Shown here: one piece after another, positions 17,794 to 29,799 of the stretch
Layout of the letters: each line of letters begins with the position of its first letter
Numbering within the stretch: position 1 is the stretch's first letter
From: Aquila chrysaetos chrysaetos
Taxonomy: Eukaryota > Chordata > Aves > Accipitriformes > Accipitridae
Direction: 5' to 3'
NCBI RefSeq assembly: GCF_900496995.4
Contig: NC_044014.1
Span: 11,682,501 to 11,746,500, forward strand
DNA length: 64,000 bases
The notes under the pieces: generated by a model
Seen by the model: only the letters and a program-made list of their open reading frames with translations
Told to the model about the DNA's origin: nothing
Databases searched by the model: none
Made by a program: the position numbers and the translations under genes

Positions 17794-17813
17794 GGGGGGG
17801 GGGGGGGGGGGGG
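17794..17813 (+). repeat. G20 homopolymer
   Basis: Twenty consecutive G residues in SHOC2 intron 1 (C20 on the transcript strand). It can form a G-quadruplex or other four-stranded DNA, and its length may be unreliable in short-read assemblies. Confidence 0.95.
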
Positions 17814-20342
17814 TGATAATAATCAGATATTTCTAGAGAGCAAGACCATTACAATGAGCATGTTTAAGTCTTGAAGTCTTATTTAAAATAAATAATTAAA
17901 AAAAAAAAAAAGAGATAAAACAGCAAATCTAAATTGAGCTGAAAAAAAGTACCATCAGTTCCAGTTAAAATTTCTTCCTCACCTATATTATCATCAGGAG
18001 CTCTCAATTTGTTATTTATTATTTCTAGATATTGTTTCAAATATTAAAAGACTTGCATAAAAGCCACATTACTTCTCCAAGAACCACTACATGCCATCAG
18101 AAGTACCAAACTAAAGCTAGGAGTGATCCACAAGTGAATTTGGTGAACTTCACAAACAGTCCAAAGTAATCCCCACTTTTTTTTTTTATGTATATATAGA
18201 TATATGTGTCTATCTCACTTATAATGGTACAGTTACAACAGTGTCAGCATATCAGAACATCTCATACTGAAAAGTGAACCTTACAGACAAATGAAAAGCT
18301 TGACATAAAAGAACGAAATTCCTTGCACTGGCTAATTAGTCTGCTCTGTGATCACATGTTTAAGCTTTCATATCAGAAAAGCTAATTTCACTTTGTCACT
18401 GCTTTTCAAGCTGGGATATTTTATTTACATTAGGCTACAAGCACTAGGCAGTGCTAAAAGCTGCATATTAATAATAATCAAAACCGAACAGTACTCTCAG
18501 ATGTAAAGTGCCCATGGTCACATTAGATGAAGAAAAAGGACCATATAAGCAGTCCCCCCCATCTGACTGACAACAGGACTTACAGTGCTCACTAGCAGCA
18601 AGAAAAATCAGAATCCAAATGAATCCTAAGTGTTGGGGTTCTGGAATTATCATCTCTATAGTGGATCAATGTAAACCTCATATTAGAGCAGCCACCTGAA
18701 AAGTGGTCAAAAACTGGGTGAAAAGTAACATTTCCAGCATTAATTCTATTCTATCCTGTTAATCAAGTTCTGCCCATTTACTTTTGGTAACTGAAAAGCA
18801 GCATGTGTTTTTACTGGATGAATATATACACACACCTGCAGTACATATGGAAGAGCCATCAAAGTACAACCCCACAAAGGTAAACTTGTTAACTAGTTCC
18901 TTAGTCTCTCATTTAGTTCATAAACCAGGTTATACAACACTCAATTTATATAAAATCATAATTAAAATAGATACCCAAGGCAGTTGTCCATCTCACCCTC
19001 TGTTGCTTGAGAAAGTTGCTTAGAGAGGAAAGAAAACTTACTCTTGATAGGGGAAAAAAGGGTCTGAGCAGTCATTTTACACTCTGCACTTAAAACAGAC
19101 AACTTGAAATTCAGTCCATGAGCTTTTTTACAGCCACACACAACCCATGCAGAACTCTCTCTGTAGCTCATCACACTTTGCTGATCATCTCCAAACATGA
19201 CAAACAAGTCACTGCTTTATCATTGAAAAAGTACATGGGAAAAGTTCAAATCATTATTAGGTTTTGATTTAGAAAAAGCAGTAGATAACAACCAGCAGCA
19301 TTTTGGAAGTAGCACTCACATGCAAACCTTCCATGCTCTCTCCCCCTACTTTTATTTTGAAACTTTATACCTCTAGACAGACTTGCAAACAGAATAACTC
19401 AATGGTCGAAGCATACCAGTTACTTGCAGAAAGTCCAGGCATGCACACATACTCTTGGTTAAAATGAATGGAGGCAGTATACATCACGTTACCCTGGTAT
19501 AAGGGAACACAGACAAGCAGTAGCGGTGAGTAGCTTTCATAAACTATACACCCTTTTGCCTTGCATTAACTTGTTTCTGTGTCACAAAATAAGAAAATTA
19601 CAGCAAAGATTACAGAAACTTATTCTGGAAAATTTATTTTTGTTGGAACCGAGTGTAATGTATTTTCACTGCTAATTTAAGTGGCTTCAAAGATGAAGAA
19701 GGACAAAAAAATGACATTGTAAAAGTACAAAACAATGGGAAAAATCAGTAGAAGCAACTCTAAAGCATGCTTTTAGATTACCATGGTATACAATTGATCG
19801 GTTCATATGAAATATTTTTGCAAGACAGCCAACAAGCTGGCCCAAAGAACCAACGGTGTACAAACTGTGAAAAGCCTCCCTGCTAACAAAAAAACAGTTT
19901 CAGTAGACACTGGAAGTCACAGAAGTGAAAGCTGTGACAAACACAGATTTCTCATTCCAAGACTTTACATGTTGAACATAACGTAAAAATTTGCCTAAAG
20001 AGACTGAAGTTGTATGTCCATAGTTTATACACACCATTAGCTTTGAAACTAAGATGACAGCAGCTCTCTCTTAGTATTATTAATAGAGGATCATTAAAGA
20101 AACAAGAGGTCACATACAGACTACAACCACTTCAGGATCCTTTCAGGCAACATGACTACTTGTTATCACACCGCACGTTCAAAGATCTAACATGCTACTC
20201 TCAATGGCTTTCATTACCGACAAAAATTTCACGGCCGTAACGGTTTCGCACCCCTTTGCCTTGCTCCGCCTTTTGCTCGTCTGGAAGGAGTGAGGAGTGA
20301 GGAGTTTGGGGTTGGGATCCACCTATGCTCCTTACTCGTGGT

Positions 20343-20430
20343 GAGCTTGGTGTGGGTCACACAGCCAGGCGGGCTCTCCAAGGCACGTGCTGGAACTGGG
20401 TTTCAGCTCCCACCAGCTCACAGGAGGGAA
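20343..20430 (-). mobile_element. Degenerate MIR/CORE-SINE-like fragment
   Basis: The stretch around GGGTCACACAGCCAGG followed by CTGGAACTGGGTTTCAG matches, with mismatches, the familiar reverse-complement pattern of MIR-type SINEs (ggtcacacagc...gctggga...gaacccagg). The call rests on remembered consensus similarity. A repeat-library search is needed to assign a family. Confidence 0.4.
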
Positions 20431-20469
20431 GGCAGAGCAATCCCATTGCTGCTGTTAAAAATCTTCCCT

Positions 20470-20578
20470 TTAATTCTGTGCCTTAATTTCTCTACTCTAA
20501 TGCAAAAGGGATAGTGCATATTACATAAAAAGGTCAGAAGATTAATTCAAAGCTATAAAAGGCTACAAGGTCTTTTCG
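20470..20578 (+). mobile_element. Degenerate MIR/CORE-SINE-like fragment, opposite orientation
   Basis: The segment CTGTGCCTTAATTTCTCTAC, then AAAAGGGATAGTGC and later GAAGATTAATTCA, resembles the forward MIR-type pattern (ctgtgcctcagtttcc...aaaatggggata...gaggattaaat). It lies just downstream of an opposite-orientation fragment, so this may be two separate insertions or a composite element. Heavy divergence suggests great age. Confidence 0.4.
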
Positions 20579-22982
20579 ATACTATAACAGCAAGTTTAGA
20601 AATAACTATGATTTTCTCAGGGCTTTTGAAGCAGAACCAAAAGCAAACATACATCTTGAGAGATGTGAGCAGCTGCTCCAGAAGAGAAAAACTAGTTCCT
20701 TATTCTCCTCTCTTTCTCTTTTATTTTTACACAACCTGATTTTGAGAAAAACGTTTAGGTTTTCGTTACCACAGGAGGGCAGGAGCATGTAATGCTAGTG
20801 CTGATTTCTTCTTAGAGAGAGCAGAACAAACAGTGGGAGCTGGAACACAGAAAGAGCCAAGTCAGAGACCCCGAGCGTGATGAAAATTCAGTCCTACCAG
20901 CAGAGTTAACTGCCTGTTAATGAAGGCGTATGCATCCCATCTGCTGGCTACAGAAGAGCTGGAATGGTTTCAAAAACATTCCAAGACAGACATACCATCA
21001 AATATATGATGCGAACGTGTGATCCATACTCAAAAGCTTACCCCACTGATTTCGGCAGGACTGAGTATAGACACCAACACACACAGGCACCAAGGTTGCA
21101 GGATACGAACCACGTCCTTGTCACACGTTGAGAACAGAAATCCTTCCAGTATAATTTGTTTATTCATTAATTCTGATTTCAGGAGAAAGTTCTGGCTTGC
21201 AACCAGCAGCTAATTGGTTCAATAAACAGCATCACAGTTTAGAAGAAGAAGAAACCGTGTTACTACAGTGAGAGCATGTAACTGAAACCTGGATATCTGT
21301 TTGGGTATGACTTAGGGCTTCTTAAAAGAGCTAGATTGCAAAGAGCCAGTTTTAAAAGACAAGACAGTATACACTTTAAATGCAAGAAATAACTACCAAC
21401 ATTTATCCGAAGACTTCTTATGGGGAAGAGAAAAGAGAAATTACTACTGTAAAAACATGCCTCATGACAACCTAAAACACAAAAAAATAAATTTATGGAT
21501 GAAGTCATGGAAAAAAAAAAAATCCAGGTTGTTGTATTTATTATGTGAATTGCAACTCATGGCTACAATATTTAAACTTTTGTTTCCTTCCTAACTAGGC
21601 CTGCCACACACAATGTGCTATCAAGAAAGCTGCCAAACAATTGTTTGATTATTCCAAAAAGCAAATACGTAGCCCACCATGAAAAATAAATATGATAACC
21701 TGAAACCTGCCGTTATCTGCACAGCATCCAAGAGTTCAGAAGAGTTAGAGGGACTTACCAGAACAAAATTTGCTGCACAAAGACAAGTTCCCAGGTATCT
21801 TAATTCGTGTTACTTACTAACATAAATTTCCCTTTTCATGAAAAGAAATAATCTAGAATCTTACATTCAATATAGCTCATGTAACTGCCAGTATTATAAA
21901 ATTCTCTTTAATAAGAAATATTTTAGGTTTTGCAAGTACTGTACAATAGCATTAGATTTTAAAATCTAACAGAAAAGTAATTGTCACAGATTTAGTATGC
22001 TAACAAGAACATTTGAACTGAGGCTTCATTTAACCCACCCATCCCTTCAATAAGAAAATTGTGCAAACCACTCCAAATTATGCATATTTTATAGGATTTT
22101 TCTTGGCTTTAAACCCTTTGATTGTACAATCATTTCTCTACAAGAAACATTTTTATGTCATGTACTCTATGTCAGAAGAAACAGCAAAATGGGTTTTCAT
22201 GATAAGTCCTTCACGTTCCGCTATGATCAGCACTTTGCAGGACTACACAGATAGATTCTCTGGTAGCCCTTCACTTCCTTGTTTAGGAGGTCACTTTTTT
22301 GCACTATTTCTTTTTATAAAGATCTATTTTTGACTGCTGTGGACTTTTGTTTACACATTAAGCCACCTGATGCCTCCAGGAGCCATATAGTTTGCTAGTG
22401 AAGTCATTTTCTCTCTGCTACACATAGCAACTCCATGTAACAAAATGCTTCTAAACAGGACTTGGCATTTACAGCAATCTGAAGACTCCTCTTTGCACGG
22501 TTATCCCTTAGAATTAAAAGAAATGCACAGTTCTGCTTTTCTGCAGTGGCTGACTCAAGGAGGAGGGGGAAGGGGAATACAAAAGAGCACAAAATTCTAC
22601 CATCACAATTTCAGAAGTTCATCTAATGAAGAGAATAAGGATTACTCAATTATTTCCTTGCCTTGGACAGCTGAGGGTTGAGTTGGGGTTTTTTTGTTAA
22701 GTTGGGGGGGAAGGCACTGAAAGAGATTATAGGATTTTTTTGTTGTTGTTGTTGTAATGAGGATGGAATAAACTCCAGTATTTTGCTGGATTAGGTATAA
22801 CATGAAGGAAAAATAAGACTGAAGCTAAGAACCTGAACCCTTTCACAGCACAAAGCACTTAGCACATGCAGTTACACTGTATGTATAGCTTTAGCCAATT
22901 ATCCACAAATTTACTAGGACCTTCACTGCTGTGCTATACAAGCTCTAAGTTAGTGACATACTGAATTTGCTTTCTTTTGTTT

Positions 22983-23005
22983 AAAAAAAAAAAAAAAAAA
23001 AAAAA
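22983..23005 (+). repeat. A23 homopolymer
   Basis: A run of 23 A residues in SHOC2 intron 1. On the SHOC2 transcript strand it reads as poly(U). I see no retroelement attached. Confidence 0.95.
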
Positions 23006-24959
23006 GAAATCTATGCAACAGTTAAAACAGTAAAAAAGACTTTTTTTTTGCTTTTTTTGACACAACATGAGTATTTCCTCACAGGACAATTATCAATAAA
23101 CACAATGCTGTGTATTACAAAACAGATTATAACCTAACTTTCAGCCTCAAAAAAAAAATACAACATTGAGAAATCTTTATTATACAGAAGACTGGACAGT
23201 TCACGTGTGCTACAATTACATGGGTTACCACTACTGCCAGTCACAGGAGAAAAGCCTCATACCAAAGAGAGACCAAAATCCCCTATTTGCCAAGATTTAG
23301 ATGGCTGGGACACAGGAGAGAGAAAGGAAAAGGAAAAGAGAGAAGTCCAACTCCCCATGATCATTGCTGCACCTTGGCTGCAAATAAATATCAGGCCCTG
23401 GTCTTTTTGGCTGCCAGTCAGGTATTTCTTCATAAAAGTAATAAATATGTTTATTTTTCTTCCAGTCAACACAACATGCCAGACCAATGGATTGTTCTGA
23501 CCATTCAAACTGTCATGAAACACCTCTTCAATTTCTGATTTATACTAATTCCTATTAGGATGGAAACACCGAAAACATAGATCTAAATACAACAGCAAAT
23601 CCTAAAGTGGTTTTGCCATATTCTTTGAGGTACTAAACCAACATTATCTGTAATATCTAATGGATAATTAAAATCCAAGTACACATGAAGTATAAATATA
23701 CTACAGCTTCAGGTTCTCAGGTGTCGGGGTTTCAAGATTATTTTTATTCTTTCACTTAATGTTATTTAACCTTGTATTTTCATGGCTATCACTAAAAATA
23801 CTTATTCTAAACTTCTAGCAGACACAAGTTTTTGACAGGATAAGTGTTAAGAATACTGTATTATAGTAATATGTATGTTGTTTGCAGAATGCTTCATATA
23901 TAAGTGAATCATCAATCATCATATAGAAGTTCTAAGTAAATTTATGGTTTCTTGCAATACTATCACTTACTGTTTCAGAAAACTGTTTTCGTAACTTTAG
24001 TTCCAACAGCGTCATTCGTCATATCCTTAACCTGAACAACTACTACTGCTTTAATATGTGCAAACAAGTGAAAGTGACAAGCTACTAACATCAGATATAT
24101 TAAAAAAAAAAATGAACATTTGATTTAAACATGCCTTTCTTGCTGCAGTTTCCACAAACTAAACAGCGTAGAACAGAGCAAACCCTAGGATTACAACTGA
24201 TTAGCCAAAAAATATAAATAATACTTTAATAAATTACCCTTCCCAAAATTTGACACAATACATTAATAACAAGGCTGCAGCTACAAGAAATTAATTCAAA
24301 TCTTTAAAAGATGGCATTCTATGATGATTTTAAAAGCCTCTATGCATCTACTAATCACTAAGAGTCAAGTAAGCAATATTAATTGGCGTTGTGTTTAACA
24401 ACTTTGTAAAGCAAACTTTTGACAGATAGGTGATGGCAATCTGCCACCAGTTCCCAAAAAGAGCGTCCACTTTCAGTCACATCACTGTATCGACACTTTC
24501 AAAGGAAATTTGGGGTGCTTCTGGTAAAGTTAGTCATAAATCACAGAATGTTACAGCACCAAAACAATGGTGGCACAGTACTTTGCATTCCTTATGCATA
24601 AAATATTCCCACAGACATCTATAGGATTTCTGGAAATAAATGCAAAACCAAGTCTCAAGCAAACATGTTTTGCAACTCGATATAGTGAGTTTAGAAATAG
24701 TTGGTGAAAAACTGCTCAAGCTTTAATTTTTTTTCCTCCAAGCGCCTGTATCAACCTGTGGGCTGAAAGGAGTGGGAGACTAGAACATGGGTAAGTTAAA
24801 ATTGCACCTCATTGCAAACAGTCTTCACTATTTAATAAAGATGTGCTTCAGAACCCCTCTCCAAAGCAATACCAACCACGAACAAGATCTGTGCTACAGA
24901 AAGAACCTATTTTAAAGCCTAGCAGTCAAAGCAGCGAGAGAGTGAACTGAGATGTGCTG

Positions 24960-25085
24960 CAATATTTATGCAGCCATTATAATGCAAATGCATAAGGTAT
25001 TAGAAAGGCTATTTGCATTGGTGCACAGCCCCTTCAGTCTATGTACAATGCCAACAGAAAGAACAATTAGGATGCATGCATAACA
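24960..25085. promoter_or_regulatory. Candidate intronic enhancer with inverted octamer pair
   Basis: A consensus POU/OCT octamer ATGCAAAT (24982-24989) and its reverse complement ATTTGCAT (25011-25018) lie 29 bp apart centre to centre. Further ATGCAT words follow near 25072-25082. The motifs are seen directly; enhancer activity is inferred. Confidence 0.35.
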
Positions 25086-26317
25086 AAAAGCCTCCGACTA
25101 CAGGGTAGGCAGGTCCACTGAACCGGATACAATATCTATGGGATCAACAGGGCTCCATGGAAATGCTGTCTGCCCCATATATCTTGCTCATACGTAGAAT
25201 ATGAAGCATTTTAAGACACAAAAGCACATAGAGGATTAGCATGGCAAAGGTAAGAGCAAGCTACAACCAATTTACTGCGAGCACCAGTCGCACGTTTCTC
25301 AAGATGAACAACTGGGCTGGAGCACAGCTCGCCTCCCCAGGGCTGCTCCTCTCTGCAAAACCCCACCACCACTAACAGACAAGTAGCAAACTTTCAACTA
25401 TGCTAAAAAATAATAAATTAAAAAACATCTACACACTTTCCTGTGGCAAAAAATATTCTCCAGCACTTTTTGTAACAAAAAGGGAGGCAGACATGCAAAT
25501 TAGGATCTAATGTACATCCACTCTGAGAACACCGACTACGCTTCCTTTGAGAAATCAAAAAGCAAATAAATACATTCAAGTCTTTCCTTTTTTCTTTGTT
25601 TTTTACATGTACACCTTAACGGTAAAAAAATACTAAAAGAACCAAGTATATAGGCATGCCAGATTGTTTTAATAAGTTCTTTGACCATGCATCCTAGTAT
25701 TTATCTACACCAATTCACAACCTCTTAACATATTCTCAGGCCAATCAGCATGTCTACAATTATATGATAGGCTCTGTTCTCTCATGTATTTCTCTTGTAG
25801 AGCAATACAGATAAAGTACTTCTTAAACTGCAACGATCTTAAAAGTCTAAAATTAACTACGTGGTACAAAATTACTTTTTTAAAAGAAATTATAAACACT
25901 GCATAATTTCCATACAGAATATATCCATTACCTAGAGGTTAATGACAGAAAAATTCTTAGTTATTCAAATTCCCTTTTTATCCAGAGACCATTGTTTTGC
26001 TATACTGAAAATGCCTTTATTGAACCAAATTTGGTGTCAGAGAATGCCCAAATTTAATAGTACATTTCAAGCTCAAGCAGTGCAGCAAAAAACAAGCAAA
26101 TTAAGGTCAATGGCTAGTACCGCAAACATTACCTGCTTATTATACAACCTGTTACATTTTATCCCAGTACATTTTGTAACATAGCGAGACTACTGTATCA
26201 AACAGACTAGACTATATCAGCCAGTACTATTTTAATGTAAACAAGGGGTTTTTTTATCTGTACAATCTAGTTACAACTGGCTGTTTAATCTTCCCTACTG
26301 TGTCCTCCCCAGCCCTC

Positions 26318-26344
26318 TCACACACACGCACGCACACACACACC
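26318..26344 (+). repeat. (AC)n microsatellite, interrupted
   Basis: CA dinucleotides interrupted by two GCA units, just left of the intronic CpG-rich patch. Confidence 0.9.
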
Positions 26345-26482
26345 CAAACCCACCAGAAAGAGACAGAAATATCTCCTCTGAGATGCAGTTGCATGCAGTA
26401 AAAATAAATACAAGGTATTACAACGACAGAAAGGAAAGCAAGCCTCGCTTCAATTAAAAGAGCATCCACAAAGCTGCCGCAC

Positions 26483-26509
26483 AAAAAAAAAAAAAAAAAA
26501 AAAAAAAAA
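26483..26509 (+). repeat. A27 homopolymer
   Basis: Twenty-seven A residues, then C and a second A run. It directly abuts the intronic CpG-rich patch. It could be a retroposed tail, but no element body is recognisable. Confidence 0.9.
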
Positions 26510-26520
26510 CAAAAATTAAA

Positions 26521-26760
26521 AGCAACGAGCCTCGAAGCATTTTGGGTGGGAAATGCCGCTAGCCAAGCGGTGCGAGAGGGCACGGCAGGCTGGACACAGA
26601 AACACGTTACCGGCTGCGGGCCGGGAGCGACCCTGCAGCCGGGCAAGGCGCAGAGCCAGCCGAAACCCACCCGCCGAGGAGGGCAGGGGCGAGGTGGGCA
26701 TCGGGGGTGAGCCATCCCGGGGGGGCTGCGGCGGGTGAGGGGAAGGGGCAAGTGCTGCCT
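26521..26760. promoter_or_regulatory. Small intronic CpG island, candidate alternative promoter
   Basis: A sharply bounded GC-rich block of about 240 bp contains roughly 25 CpG dinucleotides in an otherwise CpG-poor intron. On the minus strand (SHOC2 sense) it carries a donor-like site CCG|GTAACG, with the exon end at 26611. This has the same sequence as the proposed PDCD4 exon 1 donor. A long open frame runs out of it on the plus strand. It could be an alternative SHOC2 first exon, an antisense promoter, or just an unmethylated GC-rich patch. Confidence 0.4.
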
Positions 26761-27582
26761 TCCCCTCCCTCTACGCACACAAGTTTTCGTCTTTCTTCAG
26801 ACACGAAGGAAAACCTGCTGCTGGAGAGAAACGGCTCCTTCTTAGCGCCCACCCAAATCCTCCACGACAGTATTTTGGAACATCTGAGATCTCTTAATGC
26901 AGTTTTATTTCCTTATCATCATATTAAACCTTCCCGAAAAAGAGCTGGGTTATTCGCAGGGCTTCCTCAGCCTTGCCAAGAAGGCATCACAAAGTGCGAT
27001 CCTTCTCATTCACAACAAGCAGAAGATACTTTTACTGCCTTAATTCAATTAACATGCATGAGCACCACACACACACGCAAGCACATACATCCACCTATTT
27101 CATGGGTGCCGTATACAGGTCAGCAGCAGCCAGCTCGCACGGTGACAAGCCAGGACCGCCACACACACACCGCTTCAGCAGAAACATTCTTTTCTAGAAA
27201 GCCACAGCCAAGTAACAATCAATCCAAGGGTTTCCTAAAAGGCACACACGCACAGAGATCTTCCGAGCAATTAATTTCTGTACATAGGCTAAGAGTGCAG
27301 AAAGACAGCTGGAGAAAATACTCGTCGTCTGAAGGAATCCCTTCAATCACACAAAATTCCTGGAGGAGAATACACCCGTCAGTGCGATTTAAGTGTCAAC
27401 ATAACAAAGGAACGCCCCTCCCAGCACCTCCTGCCTTACAGATATGTCAGGCTGGAAAGGAAAAACTAGACCGGGGAACGGCAGCTATTTGCGATCAGCA
27501 CTGTTTATTGACCCTACCCTTGCCATCACCCCTAAGAAAAAATGTTGGGGATTGTTTAACATGTCTAGAAAGAGCAGAATAG
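26707..27582 (+). other. Uncharacterised 292-codon open frame, doubtful coding
   Basis: An uninterrupted plus-strand frame starts inside the intronic CpG-rich patch and is antisense to SHOC2 intron 1. It opens with GTG, not ATG. The first in-frame ATG is at 27058, leaving about 174 codons. The predicted peptide is polar, rich in His, Ser, Thr, Gln and Pro, and partly low-complexity where CA repeats are translated. I see no signal peptide, transmembrane segment or known domain. Most of the frame lies in sequence of moderate GC content, so its openness is not simply a GC effect. It may be a chance open frame, part of a lncRNA, or a young or lineage-specific gene. I do not recognise it and assign no function. 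Confidence 0.15.
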
Positions 27583-28890
27583 AGGGACGTGGCAGAAGAC
27601 AGCATCCTCTTTGAGGATTCCTCGGTATTCCTCAAAGGAAGGCTGTGGACACAAGGAGAGCTTTGTCTGGCATCATCTTTCTGTATGACAAGATTACATA
27701 TAAAATTAGTTTTGCCTGATGTACATGTTTTGCCTTGCCACACGTACAGAAATCCTGATGCTGACAAACATTAGTCTAAATTAAAAGGAATCCAGCTTCA
27801 AATTAGTAAAATAATCTCCCGTTTTACTCATCCAGAGCAAAGAATAATTACACAGAAAACCAAAACAGTCAAACCCAAATCATTCGACAGGAATTAAGAG
27901 GATAAGGGTGTTACTAAAATTAAAATGTATGCACAACAGCGTAATAACAAATTCCTAGGATACAGTAAATCTTTCCCAAAACCAGGCTAGGATTATATCA
28001 AGATCACCATACAACATATGCCTGAAATATGGCTGTAAATAAGTGTGACTTAATTTGACCACCACCTACTTTAAGCCCTTGATTGTATAAATAGAAGCAT
28101 CCAATAATGACTAGTGACTAAAAAAACCACAGTTTAGAAGGTAAAAAGAAGAAACAGTAAGTAGAAAGTCAAACACGCGAACAAGAAACAGCAAATTAAG
28201 ACCCTGAAGGTCTGAACCCATCCTGATTTCTATTTTGATAGTCCCAAAAAATCCTGACCAAGTACTGCAGCAATGACAATACACACAATTACAACTCCCT
28301 GGTCATGAATATTCTGCCTCGAAAGTGTCTGCACATGTGCAGAACGGAATAAACCGTATGCTTCCATAGTCCCATCTCAAATACACAAGTTAAAAACTAC
28401 TAGTACTAATTTCAGCACTTTGTAATTGTTTTCTCACACGTTACCACTTTTTATTCCATCTCCGTACTTGCTCCCGAATAAGCTGGCAGAGTCAAGCAGC
28501 AACACAGTTTCACTACAGTTGTGCTGAATTTCTGTATAGCTCACGCCCAGTTGCAATTTTAGTCAACACACATGGCCGTTCACCTTACCTAAGGTTACTA
28601 CAGCTTTTTAACGCGCTTCCTAGAGAAAGATCCGTGCAACTCGGCGCAAACACCTTCTACAGGCACAAATACACGCGGGAAGCTGTCACACCGCTTTCTC
28701 TGCGACGCCTCCCCGTTTTAAACACCGGGAAAATCACCTGGCTAGGCAGGAAGGCGACGACTTTCGAAAGGAGATTCTGCCTCTCCGGCTGCATCAGAAC
28801 CGCCACAATAAATGCATCGGGTGAAACAGGAAAAGAGCCTCACGCCTATACGAGAGGGTGGGGGACAGCACTCCCGCACGCAGAGGCAGA

Positions 28891-28925
28891 GGTAATCATT
28901 ACCCGGAACGCCGGTAATCATTACC
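28891..28925. repeat. Twin 13-bp palindromes, GGTAATCATTACC x2
   Basis: The perfect odd palindrome GGTAATCATTACC occurs at 28891-28903 and again at 28913-28925, both followed by C. The start-to-start spacing is 22 bp, about two helical turns. The TAATCATTA core resembles paired homeodomain half-sites. It sits at the edge of CpG island 1. Confidence 0.9.
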
Positions 28926-29331
28926 CTGAGCCCCAGTGCCACTACACACACGCGAAGCCTCTCACGCCTCTCTCTGCCGGCCCCCGGTACCGGGAGCCGG
29001 AGGGGAGGAGGAGAGGCGAGGCCGTGAAACGGAGCTTCCTCCTTTCTTTTTCGGTGGTGGTGTTGTCGTCGCTGTCGCTGCGGCGGTGCCCGCTCGACGC
29101 CGTCGCCCGGCAGCCCGGAGGAGCGGGGCAGCCCCGCCACCGAGCCCGGCGGGGCGATGGGCCGCCCCCGCCCCGCCGCACGCAGCCAGCGGCCGGCCAC
29201 CGGCCCGCCCCACCTGCCCCGGGCCCCGCGGCTGCCGGGCGGGGCTGCACCCCGCCGGGGCAGGCAGGCACACGCACTCGCCGGGTGCCGGTGCGCGGAG
29301 CCCGGGCGGGCTGCCCCGCCGCCGACCGCCA

Positions 29332-29371
29332 CCCCCCCCCCCCCCCCCCCGCCCCACACACACACACACAC
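29332..29371 (+). repeat. C19 tract and (CA)n in SHOC2 intron 1 start
   Basis: Nineteen C residues (29332-29350) are followed by GCCCC and about eight CA units. On the SHOC2 transcript this is a G19 run starting about 40 nt after the proposed exon 1 donor, where intronic G-runs can influence splicing. Confidence 0.9.
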
Positions 29372-29398
29372 TCCCGGCCGCGCCCCCCGCGCGGTTAC

Positions 29399-29760
29399 CT
29401 GCCGCCCAGGCCCTCCCCGCCTTTGTGCCCGCGGCCTCCCGCCTCCCGCCGCCCCCGGCCGCCGCCAGGCCCACCCCGCCCGCTGTCAGCCGCCGCCTCA
29501 GCGCGCCCCGCCGCCCCCGGCGGCGGCCAGCCCCGCCGCGGCCCCCGGCCCGGCCGCCCCGTACCGTGCGGCTCCGCCATCCTCCCGAAGGCGCGCTCGG
29601 CCCCCCCCCCTCCCCGCCCGCCCCTGCCGGCCACCGTCTCTGCGCACCGAGCCGTCACGGGACTCCCCGCCCACAGACCTCCCGCGGCACCACGGGGGCG
29701 GGCCCGCCGAGGCGCGGGGCGGCCGACCGCTTCCAGGTTACGGCGCCGCCGCCATCTTGG
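29399..29760 (-). other. SHOC2: SHOC2 noncoding exon 1 (predicted)
   Basis: The boundary is proposed from a strong minus-strand donor CAG|GTAACC (GT at 29397-29398) downstream of the YY1/ETS promoter elements. The 5' end is an estimate. An alternative internal donor ACG|GTACGG near 29570 would give a shorter exon. No SHOC2 coding sequence is present, consistent with translation starting in exon 2. Confidence 0.45.
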
Positions 29761-29780
29761 CGGCGGGCGGAAGTGGCCCG

Positions 29781-29795
29781 GTTGCCCCTGGCGAC
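29781..29795. promoter_or_regulatory. RFX X-box-like element
   Basis: GTTGCC-CCT-GGCGAC has the inverted half-site layout of an RFX X-box (GTNRCC, spacer 0-3, RGYAAC) with one mismatch in the right arm. RFX factors control many ciliary genes, and BBIP1 is a BBSome subunit, which makes the location suggestive. Confidence 0.4.
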
Positions 29796-29799
29796 GGCG

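Larger units (their letters stand above)
2037..29392 (-). other. SHOC2: SHOC2 intron 1 (about 27 kb, no confident gene inside)
   Basis: A long AT-rich interval between SHOC2 coding exon 2 and the CpG island with its probable noncoding exon 1. Most of it is unremarkable sequence with homopolymers and simple repeats. Discrete items are listed separately: an A/G homopolymer junction, a G20 run, MIR-like fragments at 20.34-20.58 kb, an inverted octamer pair near 25.0 kb and an intronic CpG island at 26.5 kb with a long open frame. I found no tRNA or rRNA. Short open frames elsewhere in the intron show no recognisable domain. Confidence 0.8.

Noticed and set aside
20930-20955. CTCF-like core (CCAGCAGATGGGA on the minus strand); a similar word at 8548
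   Set aside because: The matches are partial and lack the full CTCF core, so they are not supportable without binding data.
25231-25245. U6 snRNA-like word GATTAGCATGGC
   Set aside because: Only about 12 bases match and the flanks do not follow U6, so it is too short to call a pseudogene.
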